A stretch of 64,000 bases of DNA from Bermanella sp044597725 (GTDB taxonomy: Bacteria; Pseudomonadota; Gammaproteobacteria; Pseudomonadales; Oceanobacteraceae). Location: NCBI RefSeq assembly GCF_044597725.1, contig NZ_CP139003.1:1550001-1614000 (forward strand). Direction: 5' to 3'. The notes below the pieces were generated by a model. The model was not told the DNA's origin, searched no databases, and saw nothing but the letters and a program-made list of their open reading frames with translations. Position 1 is the stretch's first letter, and every line of letters starts with the position of its first letter. Shown in pieces: positions 1-7,424 of the stretch. A program made the translations under genes and the position numbers.

Positions 1-862
1 TTATAAAGACCAGCAAGGTGACGAGTACGATATTGTATTGCGTTCATCAGAAAGTGATCGACCATTGCTATCAGTATTCGAGCAGTTAAAAGTCACTTCT
101 GAGTCGGGTGCGCTGGTACCTCTAAAGCAAATTGCTAATTTGCAAATGCAAAGCGGCATGTCACGTTTTCAGCATCACAATACTCGCCGAATGGCTCGCA
201 TTACCTCCGATGTAAAAAGTGGTTTTAACACCGCAGCCTTAACCCAAAGCATTCTACAAAAAGTAGAGGCACTTGAGTTACCCGAAGGTGTTTCGATTAG
301 CGTGGGTGGCGAGCAAGAAAACAGACAAGAAAGCTTTGGCGGTATGGCAAAAGCAATGATTATTGCCTTGCTTGGGATATTCGCCGTATTGGTGATTCAG
401 TTCCGTTCTTTTATGCAGCCTTTAATTGTTTTTACCGCTATCCCGTTTGCCGCCACAGGTGCGTTTTTTGCGCTATTCATAACCGGATATACGTTCTCAT
501 TTACGGCCTTTGTTGGTCTTACTTCATTGGTCGGCATTGTTGTTAACAATGCGATTATATTGGTGGATTATGCCAACCAAGAGCAAAGCAATGGTTTAAA
601 TGTTCACGAAGCCATTATGAAAAGCGCACAGACCCGAATGACGCCCATTCTCTTAACCAGCTTAACCACCATTGGCGGTTTATTGCCATTAACCTTAAGC
701 GGCTCAAGTATGTGGTCACCCATGGGGTGGGCAATTATCGGCGGTTTATTGGTATCCACCATGTTAACCCTGTTTGTTGTGCCGGTACTGTATACCCTGT
801 TTACCCGTAAAAGCACTAATGAGGCTGAGTCCGAAAACCCGGCTAAACCGCTTTCTGCTTAA
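1..862 (+). CDS. RND-family efflux permease, C-terminal part (5' truncated by window)
   Basis: The reading frame is open from base 2, so the gene begins before the window; only about the last 286 residues are present. They show the second half of an inner-membrane RND (AcrB/MexB-like) proton-driven exporter: a periplasmic pore-domain stretch, then the C-terminal membrane helices. The stretch encoded near 536-575 (GIVVNNAIILVDYANQ) is the family's conserved helix in the C-terminal half, followed by the usual TRMTPILLTSLTTIGG segment and a final helix ending FVVPVLYTLF. The last 25 residues are a short hydrophilic tail. Its 3' end overlaps the convergent DUF1275 gene by 20 bases. The partner membrane-fusion protein would be expected upstream, outside the window. 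Substrate cannot be inferred from this fragment. The assignment to RND is secure; the subfamily (drug exporter rather than metal exporter) is likely but not certain. Confidence 0.93.
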   Translation, partial: YKDQQGDEYDIVLRSSESDRPLLSVFEQLKVTSESGALVPLKQIANLQMQSGMSRFQHHNTRRMARITSDVKSGFNTAALTQSILQKVEALELPEGVSISVGGEQENRQESFGGMAKAMIIALLGIFAVLVIQFRSFMQPLIVFTAIPFAATGAFFALFITGYTFSFTAFVGLTSLVGIVVNNAIILVDYANQEQSNGLNVHEAIMKSAQTRMTPILLTSLTTIGGLLPLTLSGSSMWSPMGWAIIGGLLVSTMLTLFVVPVLYTLFTRKSTNEAESENPAKPLSA

Positions 863-1505
863 TATGAATAGAAAAGTGGTAGGCTATTGCCATGCTTGCA
901 GCAAGCAGTATGGCGATAGCAAAGCTCCATAACCCCATGTTGTTAAAGGCAAACACGCCTAGTACACCACCACTCAAAAACCCCATAATAATCAGTATGA
1001 ATACTCTAAGTTTACGTTGATCCAGCGGCTTACCACGTAGCGCATGGCCTAGCATGATGCCTAAATCAGTCATAATACCTGTTAGATGGGTAGTGCGAAC
1101 AATAGCACCACTAAATGTGGTGACCATGGCATTTTGTAGTCCGCAGGCCATAGAAGCCAAGTAATAGCCGATATCCCAGTGCTGTAACAAGGCAAACATA
1201 GCCATGGTTAGCAAAATAGCTTCGATAATAAGCGGGATACTATAATTTTGATGCTGCTCGAAATAGGTATGTTTTATGAGTAAACCGCTAATAATAGCGC
1301 CCAATAAAAAACTGAGTAGTATCAATAATAAATTGATGGAAGGGGAATAAGACGCCAACGATAGGCTAAACTGGGTAGCTAAACCAGATACATGAGTAAT
1401 GGCCTGATGTTCAAAACCGAGAAAGCCAATAGCGTTAATCAGGCCTGCCAGTAGGCTTAAAAGGAAGGCGCCATGCTCAACCCAGCGAGGTAGTTGTTTT
1501 ATCAT
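843..1505 (-). CDS. DUF1275 (YoaK-family) integral membrane protein
   Basis: A 220-residue, very hydrophobic protein with about six predicted membrane helices. The stretch GLQNAMVTTFSGAIVRTTH followed by TGIMTDLG is the signature of the DUF1275/YoaK family, and the length is normal for it. No catalytic residues are known for the family and its function is unknown; a transporter-like role is often supposed but not shown. The gene is convergent with the RND permease, overlapping its stop codon by 20 bases, and divergent from gloC, from which it is separated by about 150 bases holding both promoters. A ribosome-binding site before the chosen ATG is weak, but the start gives a sensible N-terminus just before the first helix. 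Family call is confident, role is not. Confidence 0.85.
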   Translation of the reverse strand: MIKQLPRWVEHGAFLLSLLAGLINAIGFLGFEHQAITHVSGLATQFSLSLASYSPSINLLLILLSFLLGAIISGLLIKHTYFEQHQNYSIPLIIEAILLTMAMFALLQHWDIGYYLASMACGLQNAMVTTFSGAIVRTTHLTGIMTDLGIMLGHALRGKPLDQRKLRVFILIIMGFLSGGVLGVFAFNNMGLWSFAIAILLAASMAIAYHFSIHIKQKAV

Positions 1506-1653
1506 GCCGGCATTTTATCATATTGATTCTTAAAAATTATACTTTCTTGGCGTGCCCTGTTCCCACCTACTTTAATAATTCAGTGTCATTGGGTGAGGGG
1601 GGAAAAGCTGGTAAACTGGCGCACTTTGTTTACCTAGATCGGAGCAAGCGATT

Positions 1654-2298
1654 ATGGCGCTGCAATACAAAATTGTTCCCGTTACCCCTTTCCAGCAGAA
1701 TTGCAGCATTATTTGGTGTGATCAAAGCCGCGAGGCTGCGGTTGTTGACCCTGGCGGCGACATGCCACTTATACAAAAAACCATAGACGACCTAGGTGTG
1801 ACCGTTAAGCAGATATTTCTCACCCATTGTCATATTGACCATGCAGGGGTGACAAAAGACATGTCGGAGGCCTACTCTGCGCCTATTATTGGCCCTCATA
1901 AAGAAGAACAGTTCTGGATTGATATGCTGCCGCAGCAAGCCGCTATGTTTAATTTCCCTCAGGCTAAAATGTTCAGCCCTGACCGCTGGTTAGATCAAGG
2001 AGACAGTGTCAGTATTGGTCACGAGTCTTTGGATGTTTTACATTGCCCAGGCCATACTCCAGGGCACGTAGTATTTCACTCCGCTGCAAGCAAACTGGCG
2101 ATTGTTGGTGATGTTTTATTTATGGGAGGCATTGGCCGTACCGATTTTCCTAAAGGCGATCATCAGACGCTTATTGATGCCATACAAAGTAAGCTGTTTG
2201 TGCTCGACGACGATACACAATTTATACCTGGCCACGGCCCCATGAGCACAATAGGCCATGAGAAGAAAACAAACCCATTTGTTAAAATGTATGGCTAA
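1654..2298 (+). CDS. gloC: GloC/YcbL-type metallo-beta-lactamase-fold hydrolase (glyoxalase II-like)
   Basis: A 214-residue cytoplasmic protein matching E. coli YcbL (GloC) in length and layout. The zinc-binding motif reads THCHIDH (H58, H60, D62, H63), with further ligands at H134 (CPGHTPGH), D153 (VGDVLF) and H194 (IPGHGP). The N-terminus (YKIVPVTPFQQNCS) and the central HCPGHTPGHVVFH are typical of this group. GloC-type enzymes hydrolyse S-D-lactoylglutathione to D-lactate and glutathione, the second step of methylglyoxal detoxification; the substrate here is inferred from the family. A GGAG lies about 9 bases before the ATG and supports the start. All metal ligands are present. It may be co-transcribed with the small unknown gene 66 bases downstream. 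Confidence 0.93.
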   Translation: MALQYKIVPVTPFQQNCSIIWCDQSREAAVVDPGGDMPLIQKTIDDLGVTVKQIFLTHCHIDHAGVTKDMSEAYSAPIIGPHKEEQFWIDMLPQQAAMFNFPQAKMFSPDRWLDQGDSVSIGHESLDVLHCPGHTPGHVVFHSAASKLAIVGDVLFMGGIGRTDFPKGDHQTLIDAIQSKLFVLDDDTQFIPGHGPMSTIGHEKKTNPFVKMYG

Positions 2299-2363
2299 TA
2301 CGTTTGCCATTGCGTTAGCCAATAAGTTTGCAAGGCCACCCTATTTTTAATTAGAGAGAAACA

Positions 2364-2588
2364 ATGAATATTCAAGAAATAAACGTGACTAACAATCAGA
2401 AGAAGGCTATTAAAAGCGCCTTTAAAAAACGCAAATCACTTATGATTGAAGAAGAGAATGGTGATTTAGTCATTGAGTATGCCGCCTATGAAGATTTTAT
2501 AGACGATACAGGCAAAGCACCTATTGAAGAAATTATTGGCGATGGCATATTAACCTATGATGCCGATTACCTAGTTTTCATATCGTAA
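2364..2588 (+). CDS. Small conserved-looking hypothetical protein, 74 aa
   Basis: I do not recognise this protein. It is 74 residues, acidic overall with a basic patch near the start (KKAIKSAFKKRKS), no signal peptide, membrane helix or cysteine. The C-terminal half is rich in Asp and Glu (VIEYAAYEDFIDDTGKAPIEEIIGD, here given only as its position, residues 33-57). A purine-rich AGAGAG stretch precedes the ATG. It lies between gloC and the YkgJ-type gene on the same strand with short gaps, so it is probably expressed with them. Codon use resembles the neighbours, which supports it being real. Confidence 0.6.
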   Translation: MNIQEINVTNNQKKAIKSAFKKRKSLMIEEENGDLVIEYAAYEDFIDDTGKAPIEEIIGDGILTYDADYLVFIS

Positions 2589-2627
2589 TATATCCTTTGG
2601 TTTTTAGTACTGTACAGCAGGTGACCA

Positions 2628-3026
2628 TTGGCTAAAGCAAAAAAAATCAAAGCCGTAAATATTGATGATGTATCTACTTGGGTCCGTTATAAAAAAGGCC
2701 TATGTGATGATTGCATGGCCACATGTTGTACTTTGCCTGTAGAAGTGACCACCCAAGACTTAGTGCGCTTGCAACTTATCAGTGAGTTTGAAGCGCAGCA
2801 TGAGTCGGCTAAAAATATCGCAAAGAAATTAACTAAACAGGGCTTACTCGACCACTTTAACTTTAAGTCGAGCATCTTTACCTTGGCGCGAATGAGTAAC
2901 GGCGATTGTTTGTACCTAGATACACAGACTAGGCGATGTACCCAATATGAAATACGACCAACCACTTGCAGGAAGCATCCGCAAGTGGGGCCAAGGGCCA
3001 ACTACTGCGCATATAAAGCAAAGTAG
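2628..3026 (+). CDS. YkgJ-family cysteine-cluster (putative metal-binding) protein
   Basis: A 132-residue soluble protein with eight cysteines in the pattern of the YkgJ/CxxCxxCC family: C26xxC29xxxC33C34 near the N-terminus and C94, C104, C114 and C127 near the C-terminus, including the family hallmark EIRPTTCRKHP. The family is thought to bind zinc or an Fe-S cluster; no reaction is established. The start is a TTG preceded by AGGTG at a suitable distance; no in-frame ATG lies nearby that would keep the conserved N-terminus, so TTG is the best choice. The gene ends three bases before the convergent cytochrome b561 gene, with no clear terminator between them. Confidence 0.85.
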   Translation: MAKAKKIKAVNIDDVSTWVRYKKGLCDDCMATCCTLPVEVTTQDLVRLQLISEFEAQHESAKNIAKKLTKQGLLDHFNFKSSIFTLARMSNGDCLYLDTQTRRCTQYEIRPTTCRKHPQVGPRANYCAYKAK

Positions 3027-3029
3027 TTA

Positions 3030-3557
3030 TTAGCCCTTTAGCATTTTTTTAAGTGTGTCATCTTTTTGTATAAAATGATGGGCAAGCGCACCGGCTGCAT
3101 GCAGGAAGATAACCCACATAAACACTTCACCCAGTATTTCATGAATTTCTTCAAAGTCATGGGATAGATCTTCATTTTTTGCAACCCAGCCCATGGTATC
3201 AATGGTTAAAATCGACGTGTCTTTTCCCGAAAATAACATGGTCAATATACCCAGTACTGGCATGGCGATTAACGCAGCATATAAAAACACATGAACGCCA
3301 CGGGCTACTAACGATTGCCAAGCGGGCATTGCAACCATATCGGGTGTGCCGTGTAGTTTGCGTATAAATAGGCGTGCAAGTGTTAATAACAGTAATGTGC
3401 CACCAATTTGAAAGTGAATGAATTTATAAAGTTCACGAGTCTCGGTTCCTTTTTCATAAAACTCTCTAAATTCAATACTTAGAAACGCTGCAATGACCAG
3501 TACTAGTGTTAACCAGTGAATGACTTTCATGGTAAGCGAGTATTGCTCAGTCTTCAT
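3030..3557 (-). CDS. Cytochrome b561 (CybB-like, di-haem membrane protein)
   Basis: A 175-residue four-helix membrane protein of the bacterial cytochrome b561 family. Likely haem ligands are H14 (VIHWLT), H48 (FIHFQIGG), H139 (EEIHEILG) and H153 (FLHAAGA), matching the family's pattern of one histidine per helix. These proteins move electrons between quinol and acceptors such as superoxide in the inner membrane; the partner here is not visible. A good GGAG precedes the ATG. It lies 47 bases downstream of dsbD on the same strand, so the two may be co-transcribed from the divergent dsbD/tlpA promoter region, which would place it within the same redox module. Family assignment is firm; role in the module is inference. 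Confidence 0.88.
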   Translation of the reverse strand: MKTEQYSLTMKVIHWLTLVLVIAAFLSIEFREFYEKGTETRELYKFIHFQIGGTLLLLTLARLFIRKLHGTPDMVAMPAWQSLVARGVHVFLYAALIAMPVLGILTMLFSGKDTSILTIDTMGWVAKNEDLSHDFEEIHEILGEVFMWVIFLHAAGALAHHFIQKDDTLKKMLKG

Positions 3558-3604
3558 GTTATTCTCCTTTTAGTATTTAAAATAACCATTTTAAATGCTT
3601 GTTG

Positions 3605-5311
3605 TTACAAATCGTTTTCTAAGTGTTGAAAAAATTCTGTTCGACTTATTTCGCCAACTATATGTAGGTTTGGTTGCGGCCCCTGTTTATTAAAAAATAG
3701 TATAGCAGGTGGTCCGTAGATCCCATGCTTATCCAGAAACGCTCTGTGTTCATCCTCATTGTCAGTAATGTCGAGTTTCACAAGCTTAATTTTTTCTAAC
3801 CAAGGTTGCATATCAGGGTGCTTAAATATATCTCTATCCATAATTTTGCAGGATGCACACCAATCTGCATAGACATCGATCAATATCCACTGAGATTTTC
3901 CTTGGGCTTGTGCAATTTCATTCTCAATTTGAGTAACATCCGCTGTTTTATAAATGGACGTATTCGGTAGTGATATTTCTGAATGAGACGTATTATTGAT
4001 TTTTAATGGTTGTAGCAGGTCTGAATTCCCCATTAAAGCACCTATAAACAAGGCTAAAGCATAAAGGAATATTGTTAAGGCAACGCTACGTTTAATTTTA
4101 TCTTTTTGAGATTGAGGAGAATCAAATGCACCCAAGAAAACTGCAATGAAAAGCGCAAACACGCCCCATAACATTAAGCTTGTAACATCCGAAACAATTC
4201 GCCCAAGTAGCCAAATAGCAATGGCAATAAGTGCAACACCAAATATGTTTTTAACGGTATTCATCCATACCCCTGATTTAGGCATGTAACGGCCGCCGCC
4301 TGTACCAATTATTAATAAAGGAACACCCATGCCAAGACCCAAAGCAAACAGGGCAAAGCCGCCTAGTAGTGCATCCCCCGTGGTAGATATATAAACAAGC
4401 GTTCCTGCAAGTGGTGCGCTCACGCAAGGGCTAACCACAAGGGCTGACAACACCCCCATAATTGCCACGCCTAACAAGTTGCCACCATTTTGCGAGCTTT
4501 GAACTCCGGCTAAGCGATCTTGTATAAAACGCGGTAATGCGAGTTCGTAAAAGCCAAACATGCTAAGAGATAGCAGTACAAAAACGGCTGCAAAGCTGAT
4601 AATCACCCAGGGTGTTTGTAAATACATTTGAATATTGGCTTGGGCACCAAAATAACCCATGGCTGTACCCACTAGCGCATACGACAAGGCCATGGCTAAC
4701 ACATACGTGAGTGACATAACAAAGGCTTTACGAGTGGTAATAGAGTCGCCCTGACCAACGATGATACTCGACAGAATAGGTATCATAGGGAAAACACAGG
4801 GTGTAAACGCAAGGCCTAAGCCCAGTAAAAAGAATACAAGTAGTTGCCAGGTAATACTGTTGCCGGCAAGGAGAGCTGATATATCTCCTAGGTCAGTATT
4901 CGCTTTGTCATTTGTAGGTGTCTTTGTTAGTTCTATTTGTTTCTTTACTGGCGGGTAACATAAGCCTGCTTCGGCACAGCCCTGAAATGAAAGCACAACG
5001 GTTTGCTGGTCTACTAGGGTAATGGCCGCATCAAGCCTGTGGTGAAATACTAAGGTATCACCAAAAAACTCATCATTTTTGAGTTCGGCTTTTTGTTGGA
5101 ATTGAGGTGTTAATACGACATCACCCTGTGTTGCCTTAATGCGATCTTGATATAGGTAATAGCCGTCGGCTATTTCCCAACTTACCAGCAGGGTGTCATC
5201 TTCGATGACATACTGATAACGAAAAGCGTCTTCAACCGGCAGAAACTCTGACTCAAGCGCCATAGAACTTACCGAAATAAGAATCATCATCAAGCTAAAT
5301 AGAGCTCTCAT
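3605..5311 (-). CDS. dsbD: DsbD, thiol:disulfide interchange protein
   Basis: A 568-residue full-length DsbD that carries reducing power from cytoplasmic thioredoxin across the inner membrane to periplasmic thiol proteins. In order: signal peptide (about residues 1-18), N-terminal immunoglobulin-like domain with redox pair C112 and C118 (GCAEAGLCYPP), a membrane domain of eight or so helices with C172 (FTPCVFPM) and C296 (VSPCVSAP), and a C-terminal periplasmic thioredoxin domain with C485-A-S-C488. All six catalytic cysteines are present. It is divergent from the tlpA-like gene; their shared 110-base promoter region holds the PmrA/QseB-like box. DsbD is a known electron donor for periplasmic thioredoxin-like proteins, so it is a plausible reductant for the TlpA-like protein encoded opposite. 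Confidence 0.96.
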   Translation of the reverse strand: MRALFSLMMILISVSSMALESEFLPVEDAFRYQYVIEDDTLLVSWEIADGYYLYQDRIKATQGDVVLTPQFQQKAELKNDEFFGDTLVFHHRLDAAITLVDQQTVVLSFQGCAEAGLCYPPVKKQIELTKTPTNDKANTDLGDISALLAGNSITWQLLVFFLLGLGLAFTPCVFPMIPILSSIIVGQGDSITTRKAFVMSLTYVLAMALSYALVGTAMGYFGAQANIQMYLQTPWVIISFAAVFVLLSLSMFGFYELALPRFIQDRLAGVQSSQNGGNLLGVAIMGVLSALVVSPCVSAPLAGTLVYISTTGDALLGGFALFALGLGMGVPLLIIGTGGGRYMPKSGVWMNTVKNIFGVALIAIAIWLLGRIVSDVTSLMLWGVFALFIAVFLGAFDSPQSQKDKIKRSVALTIFLYALALFIGALMGNSDLLQPLKINNTSHSEISLPNTSIYKTADVTQIENEIAQAQGKSQWILIDVYADWCASCKIMDRDIFKHPDMQPWLEKIKLVKLDITDNEDEHRAFLDKHGIYGPPAILFFNKQGPQPNLHIVGEISRTEFFQHLENDL

Positions 5312-5357
5312 TTTTAATTCCTTAAATTAGTGTGATTTTTAGGATAAATCAGACAAT

Positions 5358-5374
5358 GTTAAGGAAACCTTAAG
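5358..5374. promoter_or_regulatory. PmrA/QseB-type response-regulator box in the dsbD/tlpA intergenic region
   Basis: The sequence is GTTAAG-GAAAC-CTTAAG. This agrees with the tandem xTTAAG-N5-CTTAAG arrangement known for PmrA/QseB-family regulators at every base of the two half-sites except the first. It also contains a perfect inverted repeat, TTAAGG-AAA-CCTTAA (5,359-5,373). It lies 48 bases before the tlpA start codon and 47 bases from the dsbD start, so it could control both. The response regulator encoded at 8,328-8,993 is QseB/PmrA-like and is the obvious candidate to bind here. Binding itself is inferred. Confidence 0.55.
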
Positions 5375-5421
5375 ATTCGCGCGCCATACTGAATGCCTAA
5401 GTCGGACATGAGGGTAATAGT

Positions 5422-5895
5422 ATGAAAGCAGGGTACAAAGCAGTAGGGGTTATGCTTCTACTTATAATGTCGAACATGGCTTATAGCCAAAACTGGCTTG
5501 AAAAACTTGATCTAAATCAATATGAGGGCAAAGTTATTTATTTAGATTTTTGGGCATCATGGTGCGGGCCCTGTCGAAAGTCATTTCCGTGGTTGAATGA
5601 AATGGAAGATCGCTATAATGATAAAGACCTTGTTATTATCGGAGTGAATCTTGATACCGATATCGCATTAGCAAACCAATTCTTAGAAAATATTCCGGCA
5701 TCATTCAAATTATTTTCTGACCCAGAGGGAAATCTTGCAGAGCGTTATAAATTAATTGGTATGCCAAGCTCATTTGTTATCGACCGTCATGGTGAAGTGC
5801 GTCACCGTCATGTGGGCTTTAAAAAGTCAGATATTGCTTCTTACGAAGCAAGCATTAAAGCTTTATTAAACGAACCTTTTCAAGACGTTAATTAA
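5422..5895 (+). CDS. TlpA/ResA-like periplasmic thioredoxin
   Basis: A 157-residue exported thioredoxin-fold protein. A signal peptide spans about residues 1-22 (cleavage near MAYSQ), followed by a TlpA-like domain with the active site WASWCGPC (C48, C51) and the cis-proline loop GMPSSFVID near residue 115. Such proteins reduce specific periplasmic disulfides and are themselves kept reduced by DsbD or CcdA; dsbD lies immediately opposite. GAGGG precedes the ATG at good spacing. It is the first gene of a tight run with the DUF4266, DUF3570 and apbE genes, a grouping that recurs in proteobacteria. A plausible job is to reduce the CxC tail of the DUF4266 lipoprotein, but that is inference. Confidence 0.88.
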   Translation: MKAGYKAVGVMLLLIMSNMAYSQNWLEKLDLNQYEGKVIYLDFWASWCGPCRKSFPWLNEMEDRYNDKDLVIIGVNLDTDIALANQFLENIPASFKLFSDPEGNLAERYKLIGMPSSFVIDRHGEVRHRHVGFKKSDIASYEASIKALLNEPFQDVN

Positions 5896-5906
5896 GGAAT
5901 AAAGCA

Positions 5907-6134
5907 ATGAGTAAGATAAGCAAAAGATTATTGTTGGCTTGTATATTAACTCAGTTGTTAGTGGCTTGTTCATCTATGGGAGTTAAGCCATGGGAACGTG
6001 ATGTTCTAGCACGAGATGATATGGCCCTTGATTCGGCTTCGATGGATGCCGCCTTTGACGATCATATTTATTTTAGTAAAGAGGCGAGCTCGGGCGGGCA
6101 AAGCTTTGGTGGCGGCGGCTGTGGCTGCAACTAA
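5907..6134 (+). CDS. DUF4266 small lipoprotein with C-terminal CGC motif
   Basis: A 75-residue protein with a lipoprotein signal peptide (lipobox LVAC, lipidated C21). The mature part carries KPWERDVLARDDMA, typical of DUF4266, and ends in a glycine-rich tail GGGGCGCN with two closely spaced cysteines. DUF4266 proteins are nearly always encoded between a TlpA-like thioredoxin and a DUF3570 protein, as here. The molecular role is unknown; the CxC tail suggests a redox or metal site at the membrane surface. AAGGA precedes the ATG, 11 bases after the tlpA-like gene ends, and the DUF3570 gene follows after 13 bases, so the genes form an operon. Confidence 0.85.
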   Translation: MSKISKRLLLACILTQLLVACSSMGVKPWERDVLARDDMALDSASMDAAFDDHIYFSKEASSGGQSFGGGGCGCN

Positions 6135-6147
6135 TGGAGAATAAAAA

Positions 6148-7386
6148 ATGACAAAGTCATATCGTAATATTAATACGGCATTAAAAACGGCAACCAGTTG
6201 TTTACTTGGAGCCGCGGGGCTGGCAAATGCGTCGGGAATTGCTGGTTGGGATGCGGATGTTGCCGTGCTTGTTTACAGCGAGCAAGATCGTGTAAGTGCA
6301 TTGGAACCAGCCATAGCCATAAAAAAACAATTTAATGATGAAAGCGAACTCGGTTTTAAATTGGTTTTAGATAGTTTAACCGGTGCCAGTCATAATGGCG
6401 CTGCCGAATCAGATCAAGTGCAAACGTTTTCACGCCCAAGTGGCAATGGCAGTTATACAACAGCTGAAAATGAAGTCCCTTTAGATGATACCTTTAGAGA
6501 TACTCGCGTTAACTTTAGCGCAAATTATTTACAGCCTATTAATCGTATGAACCGCATGATTTGGTCAGCGAATGTTTCAAATGAATATGATTTCTTTTCA
6601 CTGGGAGCCAGTGCCACTTGGTTAAAAGATATTAACCAGCGTAATACTACTCTTAGTTTAGGAGTATCTCACGAGTCAAACCAAATTAACCCAGTGGGTG
6701 GTGTTCCCGTTGCGTTAAGTGAGATGCGCAGTAATACACTGACACAATTGCGTGATGGTGATTCTGAGTCACGTTCAATGTCTGAAATTATGTTTGGTGT
6801 TACTCAAGTTGTTGATCGTTATACATTGCTACAGGTAAACCTGGGTTTATCGCAAAGCGATGGTTATCACTCAGACCCGTACAAAATTGTGTCTGTGTTA
6901 GATAATAATGGCGACCTTATTGCGACTAACGGGCTTAATGGTCGGTATATATATGAAAACCGTCCTGATTCTCGCAGTAAGCAAACACTTTTTTCACGGG
7001 TTAAACGCGACATAAGTGGTGATGTATTAGATGCATCATATCGCTTTATGACCGATGACTGGGGGATTAATAGTCATACCTTAGATTTGCGTTATCGCTT
7101 CAATATGGCCAGTGCAAACTATTGGGAACCTCATATACGTTACTACCAACAGGCCGAGGCAGACTTCTATCGTGAAAGCCTATCGGTAGATGAAGTGATA
7201 CCAACAGACGTCAGTGCCGATTATCGGCTTGCCGATATGACCGCTAATACTATTGGCATTAAATATGGATTTATTACACCAGGAGGTCACCAGAGCAGTA
7301 TTCGAGCGGAGCTTTATCAGCAAAGTGGCGATACCGATGCTTCTTCCGTGGATGCTTTTATCCTACAATACAATTATAAGTTTTAA
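6148..7386 (+). CDS. DUF3570 protein with an ApbE-type flavinylation-like motif
   Basis: A 412-residue exported protein of the DUF3570 family. A signal-like segment covers roughly residues 1-30. The body is rich in alternating polar and hydrophobic strands and ends in an aromatic-flanked strand (FILQYNYKF), which looks like an outer-membrane beta-barrel terminus. Near the N-terminus lies LDSLTGASHNGA (D75 to A85); the DSLTGAS part resembles the Dxx(S/T)GA(T/S) sites to which ApbE enzymes attach FMN, with S81 the possible acceptor. An apbE gene follows directly. The family has no proven biochemical function. I infer an outer-membrane or periplasmic flavoprotein working with the TlpA-like and DUF4266 proteins. 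GGAG precedes the ATG. Confidence 0.82.
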   Translation: MTKSYRNINTALKTATSCLLGAAGLANASGIAGWDADVAVLVYSEQDRVSALEPAIAIKKQFNDESELGFKLVLDSLTGASHNGAAESDQVQTFSRPSGNGSYTTAENEVPLDDTFRDTRVNFSANYLQPINRMNRMIWSANVSNEYDFFSLGASATWLKDINQRNTTLSLGVSHESNQINPVGGVPVALSEMRSNTLTQLRDGDSESRSMSEIMFGVTQVVDRYTLLQVNLGLSQSDGYHSDPYKIVSVLDNNGDLIATNGLNGRYIYENRPDSRSKQTLFSRVKRDISGDVLDASYRFMTDDWGINSHTLDLRYRFNMASANYWEPHIRYYQQAEADFYRESLSVDEVIPTDVSADYRLADMTANTIGIKYGFITPGGHQSSIRAELYQQSGDTDASSVDAFILQYNYKF

Positions 7387-7424
7387 GGCCAACTTGCTAT
7401 TGCTGTGATTGTGTGGGATTAAGT

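Noticed and set aside
2292..2321. Hairpin TGGCTAA...TTAGCCA at the end of gloC as a terminator
   Set aside because: The stem is interrupted, the loop is long and no T-run follows directly; the nearest T-rich stretch is over 20 bases away.
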